Shown here piece by piece: positions 33,676 to 43,790 of a DNA stretch of 64,000 nt (position 1 is the stretch's first letter; every line of letters starts with the position of its first letter). The DNA lies in the NCBI GenBank assembly GCA_934364985.1, contig CAKRMU010000001.1:124001-188000 (forward strand). Direction: 5' to 3'. The stretch comes from an uncultured Porphyromonas sp. GTDB lineage: Bacteria > Bacteroidota > Bacteroidia > Bacteroidales > Porphyromonadaceae. The notes below the pieces were generated by a model. That model did not search any database, was not told where the DNA came from, and saw nothing but the letters and a program-made list of their open reading frames with translations. Made by a program: the position numbers and the translations under genes.

Positions 33676-35694
33676 ATGGGCATGAACACAAATAACGCAC
33701 CTAAGAATAACCCCAATAAAAAGATGAAAAAGGCTGGCGGAGGCTTAGGGTGGATATATATTATAATGTTGCTCTCAATACTTGGTATTTGGGTATTCAC
33801 CGATAATGGCCAAGGGAAAAACGTAGAATGGAGCCTTTTCCAAACCATGCTCCAAGAAGATGTCTTTGAGGATATCACTGTTTATAGTTCAAAAGGAACA
33901 GTAGTCGCAATCGTCAAAAAGGAAGCGGAGAAAAAGAGTACGCACTATGGTATATCCCCAAACAATAGCAAGGCTAATAGGACACAGCTCTTATCGAGAA
34001 TAGAGGTAACATCCCAGATACCAAGTGCAACAGCCTTTAACGACTTATACCAAAAGATAATGGATGGTGAGCATCCAATCACCGCCAAAGTGTCGTATAA
34101 CAACAATACTTCTAACATTCTTGGTATTATTATAAGCCTCCTACCTCTCGTATGCCTTATCATCTTTTGGATATGGATGACTCGTCGCATGATGGGAGGT
34201 GGTATGGGTGGTAGTGCCAATGGAGGAGGAATCTTTAACGTAGGGAAATCTAAAGCCCAACTATTTGATGCCGAAAATAAAGTTAAGGTAACCTTTAAAG
34301 ATGTAGCTGGTCTTAGCGGTGCTAAGCAAGAGGTAGAGGAGATAGTCCATTTCCTTAAAGAGCCAAAAAAGTATACCGAATTGGGAGGTAAAATCCCTAA
34401 AGGAGCCCTACTTGTAGGTCCTCCAGGAACAGGTAAAACACTTCTCGCTAAAGCAGTTGCAGGCGAAGCTAATGTACCTTTCTTTTCCCTCTCAGGTTCG
34501 GATTTCGTTGAAATGTTTGTTGGGGTCGGAGCTTCAAGAGTTCGTGATCTCTTTAAGACTGCAAAGGAGAAAGCTCCCTGCATTATCTTTATTGATGAGA
34601 TTGATGCTATCGGTAGAGCAAGAAGTAAAAATGCAGGCTTTAGTGGCAATGATGAGCGGGAAAATACCCTCAATCAATTGCTTACAGAGATGGATGGATT
34701 CGGCACTAATAGCGGAGTAATAATATTAGCAGCCACTAATAGAGTGGATATCCTTGATAAAGCACTCCTAAGGGCAGGACGCTTTGATCGGCAAATCAGC
34801 GTAGAACTACCCGATGTCCACGAAAGGAAAGATATTTTCCGAGTACACATGAGACCCCTAAAGATGGATGATTCGGTAGATATTGACTTACTCTCAAGGC
34901 AGACTCCAGGCTTCTCAGGTGCCGATATTGCCAATGTCTGCAATGAGGCTGCACTGCATGCTGCAAGGGAAGGTAAAAACGTCATACAAGGGAATGACTT
35001 TACGAGTGCGATAGATAGGATTGTAGGTGGATTGGAAAAGAAAACCAAGATAACCACCGAAGAAGAGAAAAAGGCTATCGCCATCCATGAAGCTGGACAC
35101 GCGACTGTGAGCTGGTTGCTTGAGCACGCTAATCCGCTTATTAAAATAACGATCGTTCCTCGTGGTAGAGCACTCGGGGCTGCTTGGTATTTACCCGAGG
35201 AGAGACAAATAACCACTACTGAGCAACTCCTTGATGAAATGTGTGCTACCTTAGGTGGTAGAGCCGCCGAGTATATTACCTTTGGTAAGATATCGACAGG
35301 TGCCGCCAACGACCTTATGAAAGTTACACGTATGGCTCAAGCCATGGTTACTTATTTCGGGATGAGTGAGAAGCTGCCCAACATCAATTACGAAGACAAC
35401 CAAAACGAATATGGCTTTACAAAGCCTTATAGTGAGGCAACAGCTAAAATGATTGATGAGGAAGTCCTTCAAATTATAAATACACAGTACGAAAGAGCCA
35501 AACGTATACTCGAGGAGCATCGCGACGGGCATAAGGCTATCGCTGATATGCTCTATACAAGGGAAGTGATTTTCACTGAAGACGTGGAGAAAATATTGGG
35601 CAAACGTCCATGGAAGTCACGTGCAGACCAACTCTTAGAGGGTGAGAAAGAGAAAGAGCAGACCCAAATAAACGAAGACCACGATCCTGAATAA
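33676..35694 (+). CDS. ftsH: ATP-dependent zinc metalloprotease FtsH
   Basis: 672 residues. Two membrane segments (about 17-38 and 153-172) flank a periplasmic part, followed by a Gly/Met-rich linker. The AAA+ domain has Walker A GPPGTGKT (about 247-254), [11 protein letters not shown] and the second region of homology. The protease motif is HEAGH (about 471-475). FtsH removes damaged or unassembled membrane proteins. Length is normal. A terminator follows at 35736. Confidence 0.97.
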   Translation: MGMNTNNAPKNNPNKKMKKAGGGLGWIYIIMLLSILGIWVFTDNGQGKNVEWSLFQTMLQEDVFEDITVYSSKGTVVAIVKKEAEKKSTHYGISPNNSKANRTQLLSRIEVTSQIPSATAFNDLYQKIMDGEHPITAKVSYNNNTSNILGIIISLLPLVCLIIFWIWMTRRMMGGGMGGSANGGGIFNVGKSKAQLFDAENKVKVTFKDVAGLSGAKQEVEEIVHFLKEPKKYTELGGKIPKGALLVGPPGTGKTLLAKAVAGEANVPFFSLSGSDFVEMFVGVGASRVRDLFKTAKEKAPCIIFIDEIDAIGRARSKNAGFSGNDERENTLNQLLTEMDGFGTNSGVIILAATNRVDILDKALLRAGRFDRQISVELPDVHERKDIFRVHMRPLKMDDSVDIDLLSRQTPGFSGADIANVCNEAALHAAREGKNVIQGNDFTSAIDRIVGGLEKKTKITTEEEKKAIAIHEAGHATVSWLLEHANPLIKITIVPRGRALGAAWYLPEERQITTTEQLLDEMCATLGGRAAEYITFGKISTGAANDLMKVTRMAQAMVTYFGMSEKLPNINYEDNQNEYGFTKPYSEATAKMIDEEVLQIINTQYERAKRILEEHRDGHKAIADMLYTREVIFTEDVEKILGKRPWKSRADQLLEGEKEKEQTQINEDHDPE

Positions 35695-35735
35695 CGATTT
35701 TTAGTTTGCCAATACTTTAAGCAGTCCAATAGCTT

Positions 35736-35791
35736 TATAAGCCTGATAGGAGTAAACATTTTTCAGTTTCTCTTATCAGGCTTATATTTTT
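35736..35791 (+). terminator. Terminator of ftsH
   Basis: TATAAGCCTGATA (35736-35748) pairs exactly with TATCAGGCTTATA (35774-35786), followed by five T. The loop is long (25 nt) but contains GGAG/CTCT that may extend the stem. Confidence 0.8.
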
Positions 35792-35847
35792 CTTATAGTA
35801 GAATCGCATAACAATAAGAGACCTTAAATAGAATTTCTTCGATTCTC

Positions 35848-35879
35848 TTTGGTCATTCGTCATTATTATTTTATCTTTG
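35848..35879 (+). promoter_or_regulatory. Promoter of the amidase/golvesin-like gene
   Basis: TTTG (35848-35851), 20 bases, TATCTTTG (35872-35879), a close match to the Bacteroidetes promoter. The ATG at 35943 gives a leader of about 57 bases. This shows that an in-frame TTG at 35877, inside the promoter, is not the start. Confidence 0.7.
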
Positions 35880-35942
35880 AGGGAAGGGCTGATTAAGGAT
35901 ATTAAATCTTGGAATCGCCTTACGAATAATACTGGCATTAAA

Positions 35943-38618
35943 ATGAATAGAATATCAATATACATCTTCACGATTGTAGCCATTACACTTTGCCAATATC
36001 ACAAATTGGAGGCACAGCAATTAGTACATCCTGCAGATCCTGTAGCCACTTATCCATTCGGATTAGAGGGGAAAAACATAGCTTTATGGCAAAGTCATGG
36101 TTTATATTTTGAGTATACCCTTAATCGCTGGGAGTGGCAACGAGCTCGTATTCATCAGACTGTTGAGGATCTTTATACTCAAAGTTATGTATTACCATAT
36201 TTAGTACCTATGTTAGAGAATAGTGGAGCATACCTCTTTCTCCCTCGCGAACGAGATTGCTCCATATATGAGTACATCATAGACAATGATCCCTCACCTC
36301 ATAACAATGGTTTTTATAGAGAAGAGGGTAAGAAGTGGCAAGATGGAGGCAAAGGATTTGGCTATTGCAAAGCCATCCTTTCTGATGGAGACAATCCGTT
36401 TACTATGGGTAGCACAAGGAGAGTTAAGACCGATAAGAAAGGAAGTACCAAGGCTTTTTGGGAGGTAAAAGTAAAAGAAGACTCAGAGCATGCTGTATAT
36501 ATATCATATTCCACCTACGACAAAAGTAGTCACGATGCTTGCTATACGATTCATCATGCTGGAGGTAAAGACACTTTCATTGTTGACCAATCCATGGGTG
36601 GTGGTACTTGGATTTATCTCGGCACCTTCCCCTTTTCCTCAAAAAAAAGTGGACAAGGTATTGAACTAAGTAATAAAAGTAATTCCAAAGGAAATTGGGT
36701 CAGTGCTGATGCGGTTAAGATAGGCGGAGGGATGGGTAATATAGCTCGAGGGTATCCAAATAGATTATTTCGCACGAGTGCACTGAGTATTGATCGTCAA
36801 GAGTATCAAACAAGTGGCTACCCTCGATTTACTGAAGGAGCGAGGTATTGGCTACAATGGGCGGGTGTCCCTACAAGTATTTACAACAGTAATGAAGGGG
36901 TAGACGATTACAAAGATGACTACCAATGTCGCGGTCTCTGGGTCAATTGGCTCGCAGGGGGATCGAAATACAATAATAAAGAAGATGGGTTAAACATACC
37001 CATTGACCTCGCCTTTGCCCTTCATTCAGATGCAGGGACGTGTTTAGGGGATAGTATTGTAGGCACATTAGCTATCTATAATAGCCGATGGAATAAAGGC
37101 AAATATCCAGATGGTCGTAAACGCATAATAGCTAAAAGATATGCCGAATCCGTTACGCAAAGTGTGCTTAGGGATATAAATGCTTTGCATGCTCCTGAGT
37201 GGGTATTTAGAGGATTCCGAAACAAAGCATACTCAGAAGCGACTTACCCAGTGGTGCCATCATTGCTCCTCGAACTGCTTTCGCACCAAAACTTTCCTGA
37301 TATGCGTTATGGGTTGGATCCTGAATTCAAGTTTACAGTAAGTAGAGCTATCTACAAGGGTATTCTCCGCTTCCTTGCCTCTGAAGAGGGTCGCAAGTAT
37401 GTGGTACAGCCATTGCCCGTTCAGTGTTTTGCTATCGAACTAACTGGGCATAATAATATTTCTCTCACTTGGGAAGCAACCCATGATCCACTTGAGCCTA
37501 CTGCATTACCTACCAAATATCTTTTGCAAACGTCTATTGACGGCTCTCCTTTTGACAAAGGGATACTAACGACCCACAACCATATTGAGATCACGATCGA
37601 GCCAGGTAAGCTCTATCGGTATAAAGTAATCGCACTGAATGATGGTGGGATGAGCTTTCCTTCAGAAGTACTATCGGCTGGCATTCCACTAAACAATGCT
37701 TATGGCAAAGTGTTAGTTGTTAATGGGTTTACGAGAATTTCTGCCCCTGATTGGTTTGATATTCCAGAAAGGAATATCGCGGGTTTCTTACCTCAGATTG
37801 ATGGTGGTGTACCCTATATCAGAGATATTAGTTACACAGGTGCTCAAAAAGTCTATGATCGGCAATGTCCGTGGATAGATGACGATAATCCTGGCTTCGG
37901 AGATAGCTACTCCGATTATGAGACAAAAATAATTGCAGGTAACACGTTTGATTACCCAAGTATTCATGGGAAAGCCTTACTAGTGTCTGGTTACGCTTTT
38001 GCGTCTTGCTCACGGGCTTATATCGAGAAGCATCCAGAAAATGCACTCAGTTATGATGCTTTAGATCTGATATTAGGTAAACAAAAACAGACATTCAAGG
38101 GTCCAAAGGATGGTAGATCACCTAAATACAAGGCCTTATCAAAACCTATACGGATAGCGGTAGAGGGGATGGCTAATGCCAATAAAGGGATTCTCATTTC
38201 AGGCTCTTATGTAGCATCCGATCTTTGGCACGACATTGATGAAATCGAGCTTGAAGAGGGGAAAAGATTTGCTCAGGATATCCTGCACTACACACTTAGA
38301 AGTAAAAGGGCAGCAAAAACCGGAGAAGTTAAAACCGTACAGAATAATATAGGAATGTCCGAGAAACACTTCTCTTATAATAGTGTCCTATCAAGTAAGC
38401 AATACGTTGTGGAATCACCAGATGGTATAGAGCCCACTAAAGGGGCAGAGACCATACTTCGCTATTCTGAGAATAACCTTAGTGCTGGCATTGCTTATAG
38501 CGATAACTTCCGTAGTGTCATCGTAGGTTTTCCAATAGAGAGTATTAATGACGAAGATCAGCTCACTGAGATAATGCGTGAAATAATGGATTTCTTGGCT
38601 CAAAGGAAATCAAAATAA
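35943..38618 (+). CDS. Secreted amidase-like/golvesin-domain protein
   Basis: 891 residues from ATG 35943 with a signal peptide (cleavage near LEA-QQ). The middle has an amidase_3-like core: FALHSDAGT with a likely zinc ligand His361, and LLELLSHQNF with a Glu near 443, followed by MRYGLDPEFKFTVSRAIYKGILRF. Before it is a golvesin/xanthan-lyase-like beta domain (VYISYSTYDKSSHDACYTIHHAGG, GGTWIYLGTFPF). A fibronectin-like segment (about 510-590) and a further C-terminal domain follow. I infer periplasmic or surface cleavage of peptidoglycan or another polymer; relatives are often named xanthan lyase without proof. GT2 and DUF4922 genes follow closely. Confidence 0.7.
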   Translation: MNRISIYIFTIVAITLCQYHKLEAQQLVHPADPVATYPFGLEGKNIALWQSHGLYFEYTLNRWEWQRARIHQTVEDLYTQSYVLPYLVPMLENSGAYLFLPRERDCSIYEYIIDNDPSPHNNGFYREEGKKWQDGGKGFGYCKAILSDGDNPFTMGSTRRVKTDKKGSTKAFWEVKVKEDSEHAVYISYSTYDKSSHDACYTIHHAGGKDTFIVDQSMGGGTWIYLGTFPFSSKKSGQGIELSNKSNSKGNWVSADAVKIGGGMGNIARGYPNRLFRTSALSIDRQEYQTSGYPRFTEGARYWLQWAGVPTSIYNSNEGVDDYKDDYQCRGLWVNWLAGGSKYNNKEDGLNIPIDLAFALHSDAGTCLGDSIVGTLAIYNSRWNKGKYPDGRKRIIAKRYAESVTQSVLRDINALHAPEWVFRGFRNKAYSEATYPVVPSLLLELLSHQNFPDMRYGLDPEFKFTVSRAIYKGILRFLASEEGRKYVVQPLPVQCFAIELTGHNNISLTWEATHDPLEPTALPTKYLLQTSIDGSPFDKGILTTHNHIEITIEPGKLYRYKVIALNDGGMSFPSEVLSAGIPLNNAYGKVLVVNGFTRISAPDWFDIPERNIAGFLPQIDGGVPYIRDISYTGAQKVYDRQCPWIDDDNPGFGDSYSDYETKIIAGNTFDYPSIHGKALLVSGYAFASCSRAYIEKHPENALSYDALDLILGKQKQTFKGPKDGRSPKYKALSKPIRIAVEGMANANKGILISGSYVASDLWHDIDEIELEEGKRFAQDILHYTLRSKRAAKTGEVKTVQNNIGMSEKHFSYNSVLSSKQYVVESPDGIEPTKGAETILRYSENNLSAGIAYSDNFRSVIVGFPIESINDEDQLTEIMREIMDFLAQRKSK

Positions 38619-38645
38619 TCAACTTCATTCATACAATAAGATAGG

Positions 38646-40061
38646 ATGAAAGATATAAATATATTCGCCTTACGAGGATTCATTCGAGACACAGAAGGTG
38701 TTGAGAACATAGCTAATACGACCGAGCTATCAATCCTTCCCACATCAACTAAAACCCTTACAGCAATCGCTTCAAAAGCTACCGCTCCGTACATTCTCCT
38801 TCAGACGAAAATAGCGACTATTAGCTTCGGATATTTAGCAATAGAGCGATTACTATACATAGCGAAAGAGAGCGGAGCAGCTATACTCTATGCAGATAGA
38901 TATCAACAAACACAAGAAAACATCGTCCCTCACCCTACTATTAATTATCAAGATGGCTCCCTGCGTAATGACTTTGATTTTGGAGCATTTGTACTGATTC
39001 CCACAAATAAATTCAAAGAAGCTATCTCCCAAATGTCTGACATTTATGAATACGCAGGGCTATATGATCTACGGCTAAGGCTAAGTGAATTGGGGAAAGT
39101 ACAGCGTATTAATGAATACCTTTATACCGAAATTCTTAACGATAATAGGTCAAATGGTGAGCAGCTATTTGACTATGTAGATCCTAAGAATAGCTTGGTT
39201 CAAAAAGAGATGGAGCAGGCATGCACAGGATATCTTAGGCGAATAGGTGCATTGCTAACGGCTGAACCACATGGAATAGATTTGGAGTGTCACACTTCAG
39301 AATTTCCAGTAGTGGCGAGTGTTGTTATACCGGTAAAGAATAGAGTGAGGACTATTAAGGATGCCATAACATCGGCTTTGACGCAAAGGACTACCTTTCC
39401 ATACAACGTCATAGTCGTAGACAACCACTCTATAGATGGCACTTCGCAGATAATTGATAAGATAAGTAATGAAGAGGAAAGGTTGATCGTGATTCGCCCT
39501 AATAGGCATGACTTAGGAATAGGAGGGTGCTGGAATGTGGCGATAATGGATAATAGATGTGGTAAATACGCTGTACAGCTTGATTCTGATGACCTATATT
39601 CATCCCCAGATACCTTGACAAAAGTTGTTGAATTATTTGAAAAAGAGCATTCTGCCATGGTTATTGGCTCCTATAAAATGACTGATTTTGAGCTAAATGA
39701 GATTCCACCCGGCATCATTGATCATAAAGAATGGACCCCTGAAAATGGTAGAAATAATGCACTACGTATTAATGGGCTTGGAGCTCCAAGAGCATTCTAT
39801 ACGCCACTACTACGCGAGCAACCTTTCCCCAATACAAGTTATGGCGAAGATTACGCAATGGGGCTATTCTTCTCTCGCACTTATCACATTAGCCGTATCT
39901 ATGACGTTATCTACCTGTGTCGTCGATGGGAGGATAATTCAGATGCCTTTCTGAGCATTGACAAGATGAATAGCAATAATTTCTATAAAGATAGTATACG
40001 TACTTGGGAGCTACAAGCACGGCTACAATTAAACAGTAGGGGTAAAAATGGGCAACAATAA
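38646..40061 (+). CDS. Family 2 glycosyltransferase
   Basis: 471 residues. The GT2 GT-A domain lies in the second half: [35 protein letters not shown], and DSDD (near 313) as metal-binding motif. The N-terminal 220 residues also look like a glycosyltransferase-type fold, perhaps a degenerate second domain ([17 protein letters not shown]). No membrane segment is visible. The next gene, DUF4922, overlaps it by 14 bases. The acceptor is unknown; this gene pair recurs in Bacteroidales. Confidence 0.8.
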   Translation: MKDINIFALRGFIRDTEGVENIANTTELSILPTSTKTLTAIASKATAPYILLQTKIATISFGYLAIERLLYIAKESGAAILYADRYQQTQENIVPHPTINYQDGSLRNDFDFGAFVLIPTNKFKEAISQMSDIYEYAGLYDLRLRLSELGKVQRINEYLYTEILNDNRSNGEQLFDYVDPKNSLVQKEMEQACTGYLRRIGALLTAEPHGIDLECHTSEFPVVASVVIPVKNRVRTIKDAITSALTQRTTFPYNVIVVDNHSIDGTSQIIDKISNEEERLIVIRPNRHDLGIGGCWNVAIMDNRCGKYAVQLDSDDLYSSPDTLTKVVELFEKEHSAMVIGSYKMTDFELNEIPPGIIDHKEWTPENGRNNALRINGLGAPRAFYTPLLREQPFPNTSYGEDYAMGLFFSRTYHISRIYDVIYLCRRWEDNSDAFLSIDKMNSNNFYKDSIRTWELQARLQLNSRGKNGQQ

Positions 40062-40977
40062 CCTATTATTAATGCTCATCGATGCTTTATGGCAAGAGCA
40101 GAATAATCAGTGGCAAATGATGCAAAAGGGATATCAAGATTTTTCGCACATTGTCACAAAGGACATATCATACGGAGGTAAAGTATTTAGAGCTCAGCAC
40201 AATCCTCGCCGTATCGTATCGGCAAGTGCAAATGTAGACAAACAGTGCGTTGCCAAACGTCCTTGCTTTCTATGTTCCGACTCCTTTAATAAAGACCAAA
40301 AAGGGATTTTGCTCCACCATAAGTACTTATTCCTCATCAATCCATACCCTATACTACCACGGCATTTTACGATACCATCTCTTAAGCACGAGCCTCAGCA
40401 GATTATGGGGGATACCTTTACCGATATGGCATGGATGGCAGAGATGCTGAGAAACAAGTACGATGTGTACTTTAATGGGGCAACTGCAGGGGCATCGGCA
40501 CCTGATCATTTTCACTTTCAGGCTGGTCCGCAGGGTATTTTACCACTATGTGAGATGGACATATCTCAACCGATATGGCAAGGGCAGCATTCTATTGTCT
40601 CTGAAATAGAGACATCGCCTCGCACAATCCTTTTGATACAATCAACTGAAATTGAGGAGATGAATAAGGCTTGGCAGTCTATTTACAACGCATTATCTGA
40701 ACCACAGCGTATCAATTTAGTGATGAGACATTCAAAAGGAAGCTGGAAGCTATGGATCATATTACGGAGCAAACATAGACCTGAATGCTACACAGCAGAA
40801 GGCGACAATAAGATGATGGTTTCCCCGGGCGTTATCGATATGGCAGGTATAGCTGTACTCCCAAGACAATTTGACTTCGACCGCATCAATGGTGAGATAT
40901 GGTACAGGATAATGGCGGAAGTATCGCTCTCGGTTACAGACTATCGTAAGACATTGCAACGCATAAAATGGTCATAA
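40048..40977 (+). CDS. DUF4922 protein, HIT/GalT-like nucleotidyl-phosphorylase fold
   Basis: 309 residues. The motif [11 protein letters not shown] (His near 154) matches the HxHxQ active site of the HIT/GalT superfamily, and [14 protein letters not shown] looks like an Fe/Zn-type CxxC near the N-terminus. The middle [11 protein letters not shown] (PxxH) is also typical. This suggests nucleotide-sugar phosphorylase or transferase chemistry (related to plant VTC2 and Ap4A phosphorylase), but the substrate is unknown. It overlaps the GT2 gene, so the two probably work together. Confidence 0.72.
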   Translation: MGNNNLLLMLIDALWQEQNNQWQMMQKGYQDFSHIVTKDISYGGKVFRAQHNPRRIVSASANVDKQCVAKRPCFLCSDSFNKDQKGILLHHKYLFLINPYPILPRHFTIPSLKHEPQQIMGDTFTDMAWMAEMLRNKYDVYFNGATAGASAPDHFHFQAGPQGILPLCEMDISQPIWQGQHSIVSEIETSPRTILLIQSTEIEEMNKAWQSIYNALSEPQRINLVMRHSKGSWKLWIILRSKHRPECYTAEGDNKMMVSPGVIDMAGIAVLPRQFDFDRINGEIWYRIMAEVSLSVTDYRKTLQRIKWS

Positions 40978-41085
40978 GATTGGAGCATATATTTCTTCCG
41001 AGCGAATATCGACAAAGAGTATTCTCAAAAAACGAGTCCACACTAATTATATAGTTGACAAATAAGGAGATATAATATGTTTATA

Positions 41086-41171
41086 AGGATTCCCAATATT
41101 AGTCTCAACAGATACCGAGTATTCGGTGCGACGAATACCAAGAATTTACTTAAACTAATACCAAGTATGCA
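41086..41171. repeat. 23-bp palindromic array E (4 units)
   Basis: Units at 41086-41102, 41109-41125, 41132-41148 and 41155-41171; linkers TCTCAA, GTGCGA, CTTAAA. A degenerate fifth unit may run from 41178 (CGTTTTACCC). It separates DUF4922 from the MurNAc salvage operon. No consensus promoter is seen between it and the ATG at 41229. Confidence 0.85.
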
Positions 41172-41228
41172 AAATATCGTTTTACCCAATGGGGGAAGGT
41201 TAATAGTTCATTTCACGATTAAGGATAT

Positions 41229-42485
41229 ATGGAAATGAAACGAACGTTATCGGTAGGAATTGTTACAGCCCCTATTATTAAGGTTGGATTTAATGGTATT
41301 TACCATGATGAGGATGGTAATATAGTGCAGGGTGAATTAGTGTTGGATGCTAAGTCAGCGGGGAATCTCTATATTCCTGAAAACGCGAAAAATACCTTTA
41401 CTATTCACGATGTCGTAATTGGCATAAACTTTCACTGGGAACAGAAAGAAGCCCAAACCTTTAGAGGATCATTAAACATTATCGCAAATCCTGACAATGC
41501 CGATGAAATCATTGCAATAAACCACATAGATATTGAGGATTATCTCATGAGCGTCATATCCTCTGAGATGCGACCTGAAGCCAATAGCTCACTTCTAAAA
41601 GCCCACGCTGTAATATCTCGAAGCTGGGTATTGGCTCAATTGGGAACCTATAAAATGGCTCATTCAAAGTCTGCAAAAGCACCTTCCGATGGGCTTGTCT
41701 GGTACGATAAAGAAACTCATACCCTATTTGATGTCTGTGCTGATGATCATTGCCAGCGATATCAAGGGCTTACAAAAGTGATTAATGAGAAAGCAAAAGA
41801 GGCAGTCTTAAGTACGAAGGGGCAAGTACTTACCTACAAAGGAGGCTTAGTTGATGCCCGATATCACAAGTGTTGTGGAGGTGCTTTAGAGAGGTTTTCT
41901 ACCTGTTGGGATGATGTTGATTATGACTATCTACAACCTCTTCGCGATAATAATACTGAGGGTTTGGTAGACCTTTCGGAAGAGGAAGAGGCAGAGCGAT
42001 TTATCTTACAAACACCTGATAGCTTTTGCAATACCAACGATCAAGAAATTCTACAGCAAGTACTAAATAGCTATGACCAAGCAACAAACGATTTTTATAG
42101 ATGGGAAGTTGTTTATTCTGCAAGTGAATTAGGACAAATAGTAGCGAAGAAGAGCGGAAAAGACATAGGAGATATCATAGAAATCAAACCATTAAATAGA
42201 GGAGCATCAGGACGCATCTATCGTCTTAAGCTTATCGGGACTAAAGGAATTTTAATCATAGGTAAAGAGCTGGAAATTAGACGAATTTTATCTAAGAGCC
42301 ACCTCTACTCCTCCGCTTTCGTAGTCCAGAATAATGGTGCCTTTATTACCCTTAAAGGTGCAGGCTGGGGGCATGGTGTTGGGCTATGTCAAATAGGGGC
42401 GGCATTGATGGCGAATAAGGGATATTGCTATCAAGAGATTCTAAATCATTACTACCCAAATACAAAATTAACAGCCATTTATTAA
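41229..42485 (+). CDS. SpoIID/LytB-domain protein
   Basis: 418 residues. The C-terminal GWGHGVGLCQIGAALMA and the middle YLMSVISSEMRPEANSSLLKAHAVISRSW are typical of the SpoIID family, which includes lytic transglycosylases and amidase enhancers that cut or help cut denuded peptidoglycan. The sequence shows no signal peptide at the N-terminus (MEMKRTLSVGIVTAPIIK), so export is unexplained; a cytoplasmic role on recycled muropeptides or leaderless export are possibilities. Context: first gene of the MurNAc salvage operon (6 bases before the permease). Confidence 0.82.
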   Translation: MEMKRTLSVGIVTAPIIKVGFNGIYHDEDGNIVQGELVLDAKSAGNLYIPENAKNTFTIHDVVIGINFHWEQKEAQTFRGSLNIIANPDNADEIIAINHIDIEDYLMSVISSEMRPEANSSLLKAHAVISRSWVLAQLGTYKMAHSKSAKAPSDGLVWYDKETHTLFDVCADDHCQRYQGLTKVINEKAKEAVLSTKGQVLTYKGGLVDARYHKCCGGALERFSTCWDDVDYDYLQPLRDNNTEGLVDLSEEEEAERFILQTPDSFCNTNDQEILQQVLNSYDQATNDFYRWEVVYSASELGQIVAKKSGKDIGDIIEIKPLNRGASGRIYRLKLIGTKGILIIGKELEIRRILSKSHLYSSAFVVQNNGAFITLKGAGWGHGVGLCQIGAALMANKGYCYQEILNHYYPNTKLTAIY

Positions 42486-42491
42486 AGGTTT

Positions 42492-43790
42492 ATGACACAT
42501 CGTAATAATAAAAAATGCTCACCATGGGCGTGGATACCTACCCTATATTTTGCCGAAGGTATTCCCTATGTCGCTGTAATGACTATATCCGTGATTATGT
42601 ACAAAAACTTAGGGCTAAATAATTCCGTGGTTGCTCTGTATACAGGCTTTCTATATCTTCCCTGGGTTATTAAGCCTCTATGGAGTCCTATTGTAGATAT
42701 CTTTAAAAGTAAAAAATGGTGGATCATATCGATGCAGCTGTTGATAGCCATCGCTTTTGCAGGTGTTTCATTTACCCTATACAGTCCCCATTATATCCCT
42801 TTGACACTCGCATGTTTTTGGGTACTTGCCTTTTCGTCTGCGACCCACGACATCGCTGCTGATGGCTTTTATATGCTTGGTCTTAGTCAAAATAATCAAG
42901 CTAAGTTTGTAGGTATTAGGAGTACTTTCTATCGGATTGCAACGATCTTTGGTCAGGGAGCTTTAGTGGTATTTGCCGGTTATTTGGCTACCGAAACCGG
43001 ACGTATCAAAGATTCTTGGAGTGCCACTTTTGCACTTCTTGGTCTTTTATTCCTTTTCTTTTTTTTATATCACAGATACACCCTTCCACGTACAAATAGG
43101 GATGAAGATAGAGGAGGTCAACTGTCATTAATAGAGAGTTTACGAGATTTTTTTAGCACATTCAGTTCATTTTTCACCAAGAAAGGCGTCGTTCCTGCCC
43201 TCCTATTTATGCTCTTTTATAGGCTTCCTGAGGCATTTGTTGTTAAGATGATCAACCCTTTCCTCCTTGACCCAATAGCAGTAGGAGGATTAGGTCTCAG
43301 TACAAAGGAAGTAGGATTTGTTTATGGCACTTGGGGGGTATTAGGACTGACAATAGGAGGAATTCTTGGAGGACTTGTTGTCGCTAAAGGAGGACTTAAA
43401 AAATGGCTATGGCCAATGGCATTAAGCATTATTCTCCCATGCTTTGTTTACGTATATTTGGCAACTATTCAGACAACGAACCTCAACATTATTAACTTCT
43501 GCATCATCTTAGACCAGTTTGGATATGGTTTTGGGTTCACAGCTTACATGCTTTATCTTATCTACTTCTCTCAAGGCGAATCACAAACTGCACACTATGC
43601 GATATGCACAGGTTTCATGGCATTAGGTATGATGTTGCCTGGGATGGTAGCAGGTTATATCCAAGAAGCTTTGGGATACAAAGATTTCTTTTGGTTTATT
43701 ATGGCTTGTAGCATTCCCGCACTGCTCGCAACAGGATTAATAAAAATAGACCCACATTTTGGACTAAAAGAAAAGACTGAACACGTATGA
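42492..43790 (+). CDS. AmpG/MurT-like MFS sugar permease
   Basis: 432 residues, about 12 membrane helices. Start WAWIPTLYFAEGIPYVAVMTISVIMYKNLG and later RSTFYRIATIFGQGALVV are AmpG-like. In Tannerella forsythia a related permease next to MurK and MurQ (MurT) imports MurNAc; AmpG imports anhydro-muropeptides in enterics. Adjacency to NamZ, kinase and MurQ supports MurNAc (or a muropeptide) as cargo. The stop overlaps the next start by 4 bases (ATGA). Confidence 0.85.
   Translation: MTHRNNKKCSPWAWIPTLYFAEGIPYVAVMTISVIMYKNLGLNNSVVALYTGFLYLPWVIKPLWSPIVDIFKSKKWWIISMQLLIAIAFAGVSFTLYSPHYIPLTLACFWVLAFSSATHDIAADGFYMLGLSQNNQAKFVGIRSTFYRIATIFGQGALVVFAGYLATETGRIKDSWSATFALLGLLFLFFFLYHRYTLPRTNRDEDRGGQLSLIESLRDFFSTFSSFFTKKGVVPALLFMLFYRLPEAFVVKMINPFLLDPIAVGGLGLSTKEVGFVYGTWGVLGLTIGGILGGLVVAKGGLKKWLWPMALSIILPCFVYVYLATIQTTNLNIINFCIILDQFGYGFGFTAYMLYLIYFSQGESQTAHYAICTGFMALGMMLPGMVAGYIQEALGYKDFFWFIMACSIPALLATGLIKIDPHFGLKEKTEHV

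Noticed and set aside
33945..34673. Long antisense frame within ftsH
   Set aside because: It is an opposite-strand shadow of the Gly/Ser/Ala-rich codons of ftsH, with no start signals and no domain.
34674..35309. Second antisense frame within ftsH
   Set aside because: Same reason: the conserved AAA+ and protease codons lie on the plus strand.
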